From positions 1 through 7,983 of the forward strand of contig JAHECM010000064.1 in assembly GCA_024641725.1 (NCBI GenBank): DNA of 7,983 bases, in the 5' to 3' direction. Positions 1 through 6,828 of the stretch are shown here, one piece after another. Origin of the DNA: Limnohabitans sp. GTDB lineage: Bacteria; Pseudomonadota; Gammaproteobacteria; Burkholderiales; Burkholderiaceae_C. Positions within the stretch are counted from its first letter, which is position 1. Every line of letters starts with the position of its first letter. A program made the position numbers and the translations under genes. A model generated the notes under the pieces. The model did not search any database and was not told the DNA's origin. It saw nothing but the letters and a program-made list of their open reading frames with translations.

Positions 1-3000
1 CGCCCGGCGCGGCATCGACCTTGATGACGCCGTAGGGCTGGGTCAGCACGCGCAGGCGGTGCACGTCCACCAGGGTTTGGGCCTGCGGCGGCAGTTTGCC
101 AAAGCGGTCCACCAGTTCTTCAAGCAGGGCGTCGATTTGGTCGCTGTTTTTGGCGGTGGCCAGCTTTTTGTAAAAGGACAGGCGCAGGTGCACGTCGCCG
201 CAGTAGTCGTTGGGCAGCAGGGCGGGGGCGTGCAGGTTGATGTCGGTCGTGACCGACAGGGGGCTGAGCAGGTCGGGCTCTTTGCCGGCTTTCAAGCTGC
301 GCACGGCTTCGGACAGCATTTCGTTGTAGAGCTGAAAACCCACTTCGAGCATGTTGCCGCTTTGGTTTTCGCCCAGCACCTCGCCCGCGCCGCGAATTTC
401 CAGGTCGTGCATGGCCAGGTAAAAGCCGCTGCCCAGCTCTTCCATTTGCTGGATGGCGTCGAGCCGCTGGGCGGCTTGTTTGGTCAGGCCTTCGATCTCG
501 GGCACCATCAAATAGGCATAGGCTTGGTGGTGCGATCGGCCCACGCGCCCGCGCAGCTGGTGCAGCTGGGCCAGGCCGAACTTGTCGGCGCGTGAGATCA
601 CGATGGTGTTGGCCGTGGGCACGTCGATGCCGGTCTCGATGATGGTCGAGCACAGCAAGATGTTGTAGCGCTGGGCCACAAAGTCGCGCATCACGCGTTC
701 CAGCTCGCGCTCGGGCATCTGGCCGTGGGCCACGGCAATGCGCGCTTCGGGCAAGATTTCTTCGAGCTTTTGGCGGCGGTTTTCGATGGTCTCGACTTCG
801 TTGTGCAAAAAGTAGCACTGGCCGCCGCGTTTGAGCTCGCGCAGCACCGCCTCGCGGATCACGCCCGTGCCTTCGTTGCGCACAAAGGTCTTGATGGCCA
901 AGCGGCGCTGTGGCGCAGTCGCAATCACGCTCAGGTCGCGCAGGCCCTCCAAAGCCATGCCCATGGTGCGCGGAATGGGCGTGGCCGTGAGCGTGAGCAC
1001 GTCCACCTCGGCGCGCAGGGCTTTCATGGCCTCTTTGTGGCGCACGCCAAAGCGGTGTTCTTCGTCAATGATCAAGAGGCCCAGGTTTTTGAACTGGGTC
1101 GATTCACTCAGCAGTTTGTGCGTGCCCACCACGATGTCCACCGTGCCGTCGGCAATGCCTTTGAGGGCGGCGGTGACCTCTTTGCCCGACCGGAAACGCG
1201 AGACCTCGGCCACCTTGACGGGCCATTTGGCAAAGCGGTCTTGCAGGGTTTGGTAGTGCTGCTCGGCCAGCAGCGTGGTGGGGGCCAGCAGGGCCACTTG
1301 CTTGCCGCCCGTCACCGCCACAAAGGCGGCGCGCAGCGCGACTTCGGTCTTGCCAAAGCCCACATCGCCGCAGACCAAGCGGTCCATGGGGCGGGGGCTG
1401 ATCATGTCTTGGATGACGCAGTGGATGGCCGCCTTTTGATCGGCAGTTTCTTCAAAGCCAAAGTCGTTGGCAAAGGTCTCGTAGTCTTGCGGGCTGTATC
1501 TGAAGGCGTGGCCCTCGCGCGCAGCGCGGCGGGCGTAGATGTTGAGCAGCTCGGCGGCCGAGTCGCGCACCTGCTCGGCGGCTTTGCGTTTGGCTTTTTC
1601 CCACTGGCCCGAGCCCAGCTTGTGCAGCGGCGCCTCGTCGGCGCTCACGCCGGTGTAGCGGCCAATGAGTTGCAGCTGGCTCACAGGCACATAGAGCGTG
1701 GCGTCACCGGCGTATTCGAGGTGCAAAAACTCCTGCAGCGCGGGCGTGCCGTCGGGGTTTTTTTGCCCCATGTCCATGTTGATCAGGCCCCGGTAGCGGC
1801 CAATGCCGTGCTGGCTGTGCACCACCGGGTCGCCCACGTTCAGCTCGCTCAGGTCTTTGATGAGCGCTTCCACGTCGCTGACTTGCTCTTGCCGTTTTCG
1901 CCGCCGTGTGGTGGGGCCTGCGGCAAAGAGCTCGGTCTCGGTGACCAGGTCGATGCCATGCTCAAACCAATGGAAACCGCTGGCCAGCGCGGCGGTGGCC
2001 ATGCCGAGTTTTTCGTCGCTGGCCAAAAATTCTTGCAGGCTGTCAAACACCGGCGGCGTGAGGCCGCTGGAGCGCACAAAGTCGAGCAGGCTTTCGCGGC
2101 GGCCATCACTCTCGGCCAAGATCAGCAAGCGGTTGGGGCTGGCGCGCAGGTGCGCTTGCAGCCGGGCCAGCGGGTCGTCTGCGCCGCGCACCACCGTCAG
2201 CTCGGGCAGGGGCTGGGCCAGGGTGTTGTCGGGCGAGTCGTTGGTGCCTGCGCGCAAGGCCAGCTGCGCATGGCCGTTGGTCAGGGTGTAAAACTGCTCG
2301 GCGCTCAAAAACAACGCTTCTGGCGGCAGCACCGGGCGCTCCGGGTCACCGTGCACCAAGCGGTGGCGCTCTTTGGTGTCTTGCCAAAAGTGCTGAAACG
2401 CAGGCTCCAGATCGCCGTGCAGCACCAGTGTGGCCGCGCCGGACGGGTGCCCTGGCACGTCCAGGTAGTCGAACACGGTGGCGGTTTCGTCAAAAAACAG
2501 CGGCAAATAATACTCGATGCCCGCTGTGGCCAGGCCGTTGCCCATGTCTTTGTAGATGCGGCTTTTGGTCGGGTCGCCTTCGAGCAGTTCACGCCAGCGG
2601 CTCCTGAAACGGGCACGGGCCGCTTCGTCCATCGGGAACTCGCGACCGGGCAAAAGCCGCACCTCGGGCACGGGGTAGAGGCTGCGCTGGCTGTCGGGGT
2701 CGAAGGTGCGGATGGTGTCGATCTCGTCGTCGAACAAATCAACCCGGTAAGGCACCAGCGAGCCCATGGGAAAGAGGTCAATCAAGCCGCCGCGCACCGC
2801 GTATTCACCCGGGCTGACCACTTGGCTGACGTGGCTGTAACCGGCCAAAGTCAGTTGGGCTTTGAGTTGCGCTTCGTCCAGTTTTTGCTTGACCTTGAAC
2901 TCGAAGGTGTAGCCCGCCAAAAAAGACGGCGGGGCCAGCCGGTACAGCGCAGTGGTGGCGGGCACCAGCACCACGTCGGCGCTTTCGGGGTGGTTGCGCT

Positions 3001-3295
3001 GCTGGATGCGCCACAGCGTGGCCAGCCGCTCAGAGATCAGGTCTTGGTGCGGCGAAAACGTGTCGTAGGGCAGCGTTTCCCAGTCCGGAAACATGACGCA
3101 GCGAAGGCCGGGCGCAAAAAACACCATTTCGTCCATCAGCCGCTGCCCGTCGCTGGCGTCCGAGGTGACGATGGCCAGCAAGCGACCGGCGGCTTTTTCG
3201 CGTTCGGCCAGTTGGGCCAGCAACACGGCGTCGGCCGATCCGGCTGGGCGGGGCAGGGTGAAGCGTTTGCCAACAGTCAATGCAGGAAGTTTCAT
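1..3295 (-). CDS. mfd: Transcription-repair coupling factor Mfd (3' end cut by window edge)
   Basis: Mfd is an ATP-driven DNA translocase that pushes stalled RNA polymerase off the template and recruits UvrA to start nucleotide excision repair of the transcribed strand. The frame is open for 1,098 codons from ATG at 3295 to the left edge. E. coli Mfd has about 1,148 residues, so roughly 50-60 C-terminal residues are missing. Visible parts, in order: the N-terminal UvrB-like module (FPDWETLPYDTFSPHQD, residues 69-85); the RNA polymerase-interacting CarD-like domain from about residue 487 (VVHSQHGIGRY); Walker A GDVGFGKTE at 643-651; the DEEH box at 744-747; motif III TATPIPRT near 770; GIDVPTANT near 895; QLRGRVGRSHHQAYA near 915; and the C-terminal TRCF domain (LLPNDYCGDVHLRLSFYKKL) near 1020. 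All motifs are in one frame, so the gene looks intact. The start matches the family N-terminus (MKLPALTVGKRFTLPRPAGS), but no clear Shine-Dalgarno sequence precedes it. It is divergent from ispD. Confidence 0.98.
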   Translation of the reverse strand, partial: MKLPALTVGKRFTLPRPAGSADAVLLAQLAEREKAAGRLLAIVTSDASDGQRLMDEMVFFAPGLRCVMFPDWETLPYDTFSPHQDLISERLATLWRIQQRNHPESADVVLVPATTALYRLAPPSFLAGYTFEFKVKQKLDEAQLKAQLTLAGYSHVSQVVSPGEYAVRGGLIDLFPMGSLVPYRVDLFDDEIDTIRTFDPDSQRSLYPVPEVRLLPGREFPMDEAARARFRSRWRELLEGDPTKSRIYKDMGNGLATAGIEYYLPLFFDETATVFDYLDVPGHPSGAATLVLHGDLEPAFQHFWQDTKERHRLVHGDPERPVLPPEALFLSAEQFYTLTNGHAQLALRAGTNDSPDNTLAQPLPELTVVRGADDPLARLQAHLRASPNRLLILAESDGRRESLLDFVRSSGLTPPVFDSLQEFLASDEKLGMATAALASGFHWFEHGIDLVTETELFAAGPTTRRRKRQEQVSDVEALIKDLSELNVGDPVVHSQHGIGRYRGLINMDMGQKNPDGTPALQEFLHLEYAGDATLYVPVSQLQLIGRYTGVSADEAPLHKLGSGQWEKAKRKAAEQVRDSAAELLNIYARRAAREGHAFRYSPQDYETFANDFGFEETADQKAAIHCVIQDMISPRPMDRLVCGDVGFGKTEVALRAAFVAVTGGKQVALLAPTTLLAEQHYQTLQDRFAKWPVKVAEVSRFRSGKEVTAALKGIADGTVDIVVGTHKLLSESTQFKNLGLLIIDEEHRFGVRHKEAMKALRAEVDVLTLTATPIPRTMGMALEGLRDLSVIATAPQRRLAIKTFVRNEGTGVIREAVLRELKRGGQCYFLHNEVETIENRRQKLEEILPEARIAVAHGQMPERELERVMRDFVAQRYNILLCSTIIETGIDVPTANTIVISRADKFGLAQLHQLRGRVGRSHHQAYAYLMVPEIEGLTKQAAQRLDAIQQMEELGSGFYLAMHDLEIRGAGEVLGENQSGNMLEVGFQLYNEMLSEAVRSLKAGKEPDLLSPLSVTTDINLHAPALLPNDYCGDVHLRLSFYKKLATAKNSDQIDALLEELVDRFGKLPPQAQTLVDVHRLRVLTQPYGVIKVDAAPG

Positions 3296-3319
3296 GGTGC
3301 GCAGCGATCAAACAGCAAA

Positions 3320-3345
3320 ACCCCCCGCCAGAGTTGGAGGGGGGT
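3320..3345 (-). promoter_or_regulatory. GC-rich stem-loop in the mfd 5' leader
   Basis: ACCCCCC (3320-3326) pairs with GGGGGGT (3339-3345). CCA (3328-3330) then pairs with TGG (3335-3337), leaving a GAGT tetraloop and one G-A mismatch. Read in the mfd direction the stem is followed at once by TTTT (3320-3317), so it resembles an intrinsic terminator. It lies about 22 nt before the mfd start codon and begins only a few nucleotides after the transcription start predicted from the -10 at 3361-3356. It could be a 5' mRNA-stabilising hairpin, an attenuator, or a block on leftward read-through. The structure is visible directly; the role is inferred. Confidence 0.55.
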
Positions 3346-3355
3346 GAATGGCCCT

Positions 3356-3361
3356 ATTGTA
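3356..3361 (-). promoter_or_regulatory. Putative -10 element for mfd
   Basis: The minus strand reads TTTTACAATAG here, giving TACAAT, one base from the sigma-70 consensus TATAAT. The hexamer about 17 bp upstream (CTACGC) is a poor -35. Transcription would start near 3349, giving a leader of about 54 nt that opens with the 3345-3320 stem-loop. Confidence 0.45.
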
Positions 3362-3388
3362 AAAGCCGCGCCCACACGGCGTAGGGCT

Positions 3389-3424
3389 GTGGAACAAGCA
3401 GCGGAGCAAGCAGTGGAACAAGGG
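3389..3424 (+). repeat. Three tandem 12-bp repeats in the mfd/ispD intergenic region
   Basis: Three adjacent units are seen: GTGGAACAAGCA (3389-3400), GCGGAGCAAGCA (3401-3412) and GTGGAACAAGGG (3413-3424). Units 1 and 2 differ at 2 of 12 positions; units 1 and 3 also differ at 2. They sit between the two divergent -10 elements, just upstream of the place a -35 for ispD would occupy. They could be a slippage-derived microsatellite or phased binding sites for a regulator. No known operator consensus is recognised. Confidence 0.8.
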
Positions 3425-3449
3425 GCCATCGCGGCGAGGGCGCCGCTCC

Positions 3450-3455
3450 TACAAT
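3450..3455 (+). promoter_or_regulatory. Putative -10 element for ispDF, close to the start codon
   Basis: TACAAT lies 8 bp before the ispD ATG (3464). A start site about 7 nt downstream of the hexamer would fall at 3462-3463, so the ispD mRNA may be leaderless. This fits the absence of any Shine-Dalgarno sequence before ispD. No good -35 is seen near 3427-3432. The hexamer sits in the 9-nt centre of an inverted repeat, GCCGCT (3442-3447) / AGCGGC (3457-3462). Confidence 0.5.
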
Positions 3456-3463
3456 CAGCGGCA

Positions 3464-4159
3464 ATGACTTCTTTTCATGCATTGATCCCTTGCGCGGGCA
3501 CCGGCAGCCGGGCTGGCACGGCCCAGCCCAAGCAATACCAGGCCATCGCCGGTCAACCCTTGGTCATGCACACCTTGCAGGCCTTGGCCCAGGTGCCGCA
3601 GCTGGCCAGTGGCTGGGTGGTGGTGTCGCCGCTGGACGATTTTGTCTGGCCTACAGCGCACTGGCCCCAGCACTTTCGGCGCGAGCGTTGCGGTGGCGCG
3701 AGCCGCGCCGAGAGCGTCTTCAAGGGTCTCCAGGCCATGTTGGCCAGTGGGCTGGACGGCCAAGACTGGGTGCTGGTGCACGACGCAGCGCGTTGCTTGG
3801 TCTCGCCCGAGTCGGTGACCCGGCTGATCGACACTTGCCAGAATGACCCTGTGGGGGGGCTGCTGGCCTTGCCTTTGCCCGACACGCTCAAAAGCGAGCA
3901 AGGCGGCAGGGTGGTGGCCACCGTGCCGCGTGAGCACAAATGGCTGGCGCAGACGCCGCAGATGTTGCGTTTGCAGGCGCTGCACGACGCGTTGGCCGAC
4001 GTGGCCAGCAGTGGTTTTGCGGGCATCACCGACGAGGCCAGTGCCATGGAACGCTTGGGTTTGCAGCCGCGCTTGGTGGCGGGCTCGGCGCAAAATTTCA
4101 AGGTCACTTACCCGGCTGATTTTGCTTTGGCCGAAGCCATATTGAGGAGCCAACCATGA
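3464..4159 (+). CDS. ispD: 2-C-methyl-D-erythritol 4-phosphate cytidylyltransferase
   Basis: IspD transfers CMP from CTP to 2-C-methyl-D-erythritol 4-phosphate, the third step of the MEP pathway to IPP and DMAPP, in the cytoplasm. The product is 231 residues, a normal length for the family. The nucleotide-binding signature PCAGTGSRAGTAQPKQY spans 9-25 and includes R16 and K23, which correspond to the E. coli catalytic Arg20 and Lys27. VHDAAR (105-110), DTLK (140-143), TVPR with R156, and NFKVTYPAD with K213 are the other active-site blocks (E. coli Asp106, Arg157, Lys213). The ATG at 3464 gives the family-like N-terminus MTSFHALIPC. An upstream in-frame extension would run through the 12-bp repeats and add nothing conserved. 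The stop codon overlaps the ispF start by 4 bp, and the ispF ribosome-binding site lies in the last ispD codons, so the two genes are one operon. Confidence 0.97.
   Translation: MTSFHALIPCAGTGSRAGTAQPKQYQAIAGQPLVMHTLQALAQVPQLASGWVVVSPLDDFVWPTAHWPQHFRRERCGGASRAESVFKGLQAMLASGLDGQDWVLVHDAARCLVSPESVTRLIDTCQNDPVGGLLALPLPDTLKSEQGGRVVATVPREHKWLAQTPQMLRLQALHDALADVASSGFAGITDEASAMERLGLQPRLVAGSAQNFKVTYPADFALAEAILRSQP
4144..4149 (+). promoter_or_regulatory. Ribosome-binding site of ispF inside the ispD tail
   Basis: GAGGAG lies 6 nt before the ispF ATG (4156), within the codons for the last residues of IspD. It is the strongest Shine-Dalgarno sequence on the plus strand here and fixes the ispF start. 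With the ATGA overlap it suggests translational coupling. Confidence 0.8.
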
Positions 4160-4635
4160 ACATCCGCATTGGAGAGGGCTGGGACGTGCACGCCCTGGTG
4201 CCCGGGCGCAAGCTGATTTTGGGCGGTGTGCAGATCCCGCACAGCCTGGGTTTGTTGGGCCATTCAGACGCCGACGTGCTGCTGCACGCCATCACCGATG
4301 CGGTGTTGGGCGCAGCGGGGCTGGGCGACATTGGACGGCATTTCCCAGACACAGACGCGCAATTTAAGGGTGCGGACTCGTCGGTGCTGCTGCATGAGGC
4401 CATGCGCCGTGTGCGTGAGCGCGGTTGGGACCTGGTGAATGTGGACAGCACCATCGTGGCGCAGGCCCCCAAGCTCGCGCCGCACATGGGCGCAATCCAC
4501 GCTGGGGTGGCCAAGGCCTTGGGGGTGGGGGTGGATCAGGTCAATGTCAAAGCCAAGACCGCCGAAAAACTCGGGCCCGTGGGCCAGGGCCAGAGCATCG
4601 AGGCCAGGGCCGTGGCGCTGCTGAGAAGGGCCTGA
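4156..4635 (+). CDS. ispF: 2-C-methyl-D-erythritol 2,4-cyclodiphosphate synthase
   Basis: IspF cyclises 4-diphosphocytidyl-2-C-methyl-D-erythritol 2-phosphate to the 2,4-cyclodiphosphate with release of CMP, the fifth step of the MEP pathway. It is a homotrimer with zinc bound between subunits. The 159-residue length is typical. The metal ligands are visible as D10 and H12 in GEGWDVH and H44 in HSDADVLLH, matching E. coli Asp8, His10 and His42. Other family blocks are GHSDAD (35-40), GLGDIGRHFPDTD, NVDSTIVAQAPKLAPH and VKAKTAEKLG. The C-terminal block reads KAKTAEKLGPVGQGQSIE where E. coli has a KATTTEKLGFTGRGEGI-like stretch; I take this as the usual betaproteobacterial variant. The gene ends 59 bp from the convergent envZ stop. 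Confidence 0.98.
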   Translation: MNIRIGEGWDVHALVPGRKLILGGVQIPHSLGLLGHSDADVLLHAITDAVLGAAGLGDIGRHFPDTDAQFKGADSSVLLHEAMRRVRERGWDLVNVDSTIVAQAPKLAPHMGAIHAGVAKALGVGVDQVNVKAKTAEKLGPVGQGQSIEARAVALLRRA

Positions 4636-4668
4636 TGAGGATGCGGATCCGAAAGCTTGCAGTCTGAC

Positions 4669-4700
4669 GCCTGAAGCCCAACAGCGGGCGCGGCTCAGGC
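4669..4700. terminator. Imperfect stem-loop between the convergent ispF and envZ ends
   Basis: GCCTGA (4669-4674) is complementary to TCAGGC (4695-4700), and inside it GCCC (4676-4679) can pair with GGGC (4686-4689). The right arm includes the envZ stop codon. Neither strand has a run of T after the stem, so this is at best a weak terminator or mRNA-end structure. Nothing else in the 59-bp gap looks like a terminator. Confidence 0.2.
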
Positions 4701-6062
4701 CTCGTTGTGGGCTTGCCGCAAGTTGATTCGAGCCATCAAGCCGCCCGTGCTGTTGTTCAAGACTGAAAACGTGCCGCCCATGCGCTGCACGGCGCGCTCG
4801 ACAATCGCCAAGCCCAGCCCCGAACCGTTGGCCGATGTGCGGGCGGTGTCGCCCCGAAAAAACGGCTCGGTCAGGCGTTGCAGGTGCTCCGGCGAGACCC
4901 CCGGCCCTTCGTCACCCAGTTGCAGCAGCACCCAGCCGTTGAGCGCTTGGCATTCGATGTGGACGCGGCTGATGCCGTCCGAGGGGCTTTGGCCGTAGCG
5001 GCGGGCGTTTTCCAGCAAGTTGGAAATCACACGCCCCAGCTCCACCGCGTCGGCCTGCACTTGCAGGTCTTCGGGGACAGTCACCTTGATTTTCATGCGG
5101 GCCTGGTTTTTGAACGGGGTGATGCAGCGGCTCACCACCGCAGCCAGCAACACCGGCTCCAACGCCGTGTGCCCGGGTCGGGCGTAGTCCAAAAATTTGT
5201 CAATGATGTCGTCCAATTGGGCGATGTCGGCCACCATGGCCTCTTGGGCGGCGGTGTCGGGCACGCTCAACTCGGCTTCCAGCCGCAAACGTGCCAGCGG
5301 CGTGCGAAGGTCGTGCGAGATGCCCGCCAGCATGAGTTGGCGCTCTTGCTCGATTTTGGCCAAGCGCTTGGCCATGCGGTTGAACCCTTTGTTCACGGCC
5401 TTGATTTCGCGCGTGCTGACGTCTTCGTTCAGCAAGGCTTGCAAAAACTGGCCCTCGCGCACCCGCGCGGTGGCCTGTGCCAGGTTTTTGAGCGGGCGGT
5501 TGAGCAGCCCCGCGATCAGTGCCGCTCCCGTCAGCGACAAGGCCATGGCCAGCCCCAGCCAGACCAGCCAGGTTTCGTTGTCCATGGGGCGCAGGCGGTC
5601 GGGGTCCATTTGCAGCCAGTAGCTGTCGCGCTCGATTTGAAAACCCACCCACAGCCCGGTTTCATGGTTCACGCTGGAGGCGACCACGGTGCCTGGCCCC
5701 AAACGGTCGATCAAGGTGGCGGCCAGCTGGGTCTCTAGCGATGTCTCACCAAACGGCCGAATGTCGTCGTTGGGCTCTCGGATGGCCAGTTTCACGTCCT
5801 CTTCGTCGGCCAGGTTTTTGAGCAGTGAGACCCGGGCAATGGCGTCGGTGTGGATGAGCGCACTGCGCGTGAGGTTGACCACGGTGGCAATTTGGTTCGC
5901 ATTGCGCAAAATGCGCGGCTCGTACTCTTGCGTGCGAAACAGCTGCAGCCAAGCCACGGTGCTGCACAAGATCAGCAGGCCCAGCAAGATGAAGGTGCGC
6001 CAAAACAAACTCAGCCCACGTTGGGGCTGAGTGCTGCTGGCAGGGGCATTTGGCATGGCCAT
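4695..6062 (-). CDS. envZ: EnvZ-type sensor histidine kinase
   Basis: This is an inner-membrane kinase that should autophosphorylate on histidine and pass phosphate to the OmpR-type regulator encoded just upstream. With the ATG at 6062 it has 455 residues. One membrane helix spans about 22-43 and a second about 164-187, enclosing a periplasmic region of about 120 residues with no domain I can name. A HAMP linker follows (about 187-240). The H-box AGISHDLRTPLARLRLE carries H250. The ATPase domain shows the N box NLLENARRY (348-356), G1 DEGPGV (384-389), F box EPFFRGD (399-405) and G2 GSGLGLAIV (413-421). The H-box is very close to E. coli EnvZ; the Bordetella RisS proteins are a nearer comparison by taxonomy. 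The start at 6062 lies 11 bp after the ompR stop and lacks a clear Shine-Dalgarno sequence, so coupling is likely. ATG at 6056 is an alternative. Confidence 0.93.
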   Translation of the reverse strand: MAMPNAPASSTQPQRGLSLFWRTFILLGLLILCSTVAWLQLFRTQEYEPRILRNANQIATVVNLTRSALIHTDAIARVSLLKNLADEEDVKLAIREPNDDIRPFGETSLETQLAATLIDRLGPGTVVASSVNHETGLWVGFQIERDSYWLQMDPDRLRPMDNETWLVWLGLAMALSLTGAALIAGLLNRPLKNLAQATARVREGQFLQALLNEDVSTREIKAVNKGFNRMAKRLAKIEQERQLMLAGISHDLRTPLARLRLEAELSVPDTAAQEAMVADIAQLDDIIDKFLDYARPGHTALEPVLLAAVVSRCITPFKNQARMKIKVTVPEDLQVQADAVELGRVISNLLENARRYGQSPSDGISRVHIECQALNGWVLLQLGDEGPGVSPEHLQRLTEPFFRGDTARTSANGSGLGLAIVERAVQRMGGTFSVLNNSTGGLMARINLRQAHNEA

Positions 6063-6073
6063 CCGATGTCGGA

Positions 6074-6823
6074 TCAGGCCGAGCCGTCGGGCACAAACAC
6101 GTAGCCCGCGCCCCAAACGGTTTGGATGATGCGTGGCACGGCGGGGTCGGCCTCGATCATTTTGCGCAGGCGCGAAACCTGCACATCCAAGCTGCGGTCA
6201 AAGGGCTCGAACTCGCGACCACGGGCCAGTTGCGCCAATTTGTCGCGGCTGAGCGTTTGGCGTGGGTGGCGGGCCAGGGCTTTGAGCATGGCGAATTCAC
6301 CGGTGGTCAGGGTGATTTCTTGGCCACTTTTGTGCAGGCTGCGGGCCCCGAGGTCGAACACGAAATTGCCAAAACGGATGACTTCTTGCTCGGCGCTTGG
6401 CGCTCCGGGCGCTTCTGCCACCGGGCGACGCCGCAGCACCGCTTGGATCCGGGCCAGCAATTCGCGCGGGTTGAAGGGTTTGCCCAGGTAGTCGTCAGCA
6501 CCGATTTCCAAACCTTTGATGCGGTCCTCGTCCTCTACTTTGGCCGTCAACATGATGATCGGCGTGCGGTCGCCCTCGCTGCGCAAGCGCTTGCAGATGG
6601 CCAGGCCATCCTCGCCCGGCAGCATCAGGTCGAGCACCAACAAGTCAATCGTTTCGCGCTGCATGATGCGTTGCAGTGCGCGGCTGTCTTCGGCCAGCAA
6701 CACATCAAAGCCTTGCTGCGACAGGTAGCGGCGCAGCAGGTCGCGGATGCGGGCGTCGTCGTCCACCACGACGATTTTGTCCAACCGTGCATTTGGTGCG
6801 TTCGTTGCGTTCGGTGCGGTCAT
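6074..6823 (-). CDS. ompR: OmpR-family response regulator (OmpR orthologue)
   Basis: This is a cytoplasmic transcription regulator with 249 residues: a receiver domain (about 14-132) and a C-terminal winged-helix DNA-binding domain (about 148-246). The acidic pocket is D21/D22, the phospho-acceptor is D65 in LVLDLMLPGEDG, and the switch residues are T93 and K115 (GKPFNPRELLARI). Stretches such as GLEIGADDY, RDKLAQLARGREFEPFDRS and IQTVWGAGYVFVPDGS closely follow E. coli OmpR, which supports orthology rather than mere family membership. The N-terminus carries about nine extra residues made of x-N-A repeats. The start is fixed by GAGG 5 nt upstream (6832-6829). The gene begins 18 bp after bdhA ends and is followed by envZ after 11 bp. 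In the betaproteobacterium Bordetella the comparable pair is called RisA/RisS. Confidence 0.95.
   Translation of the reverse strand: MTAPNATNAPNARLDKIVVVDDDARIRDLLRRYLSQQGFDVLLAEDSRALQRIMQRETIDLLVLDLMLPGEDGLAICKRLRSEGDRTPIIMLTAKVEDEDRIKGLEIGADDYLGKPFNPRELLARIQAVLRRRPVAEAPGAPSAEQEVIRFGNFVFDLGARSLHKSGQEITLTTGEFAMLKALARHPRQTLSRDKLAQLARGREFEPFDRSLDVQVSRLRKMIEADPAVPRIIQTVWGAGYVFVPDGSA
6788..6814 (-). repeat. 9-bp coding tandem repeat at the OmpR N-terminus
   Basis: Directly after the MTA codons, three 9-bp units encode PNA (6814-6806), TNA (6805-6797) and PNA (6796-6788). The first two differ only in the first base of the unit, and the third also has synonymous changes. The result is a low-complexity tail ahead of the receiver domain that E. 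coli OmpR lacks. It most likely arose by replication slippage. Confidence 0.75.
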
Positions 6824-6828
6824 GCGTG

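Noticed and set aside
725..4159. Plus-strand open frame of 1,144 codons, running opposite mfd and continuing into ispD
   Set aside because: It is in exact codon register with mfd on the other strand, so its stop codons could only arise from mfd codons TTA, TCA or CTA, which are avoided in GC-rich genes. The translation is low in complexity (rich in G, A, V, Q, H) with no recognisable domain until the genuine IspD part from 3464.
4644..4658. BamHI and HindIII recognition sites 2 bp apart, resembling a cloning linker
   Set aside because: The surrounding sequence flows naturally between ispF and envZ, with no vector sequence on either side; chance co-occurrence is the simpler reading.
4635..4667. 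10-residue frame whose ATG overlaps the ispF stop codon
   Set aside because: Too short, no ribosome-binding site and no recognisable content.
4878..5738. Plus-strand 286-codon open frame opposite envZ
   Set aside because: It is in codon register with the kinase gene and has no recognisable motif; the kinase has all its catalytic boxes.
6063..6116. Longer kinase N-terminus beginning at 6116
   Set aside because: It would start on TTG inside ompR and add 18 arginine-rich residues with no family match; ATG at 6062 gives a normal EnvZ-like start just after the ompR stop.
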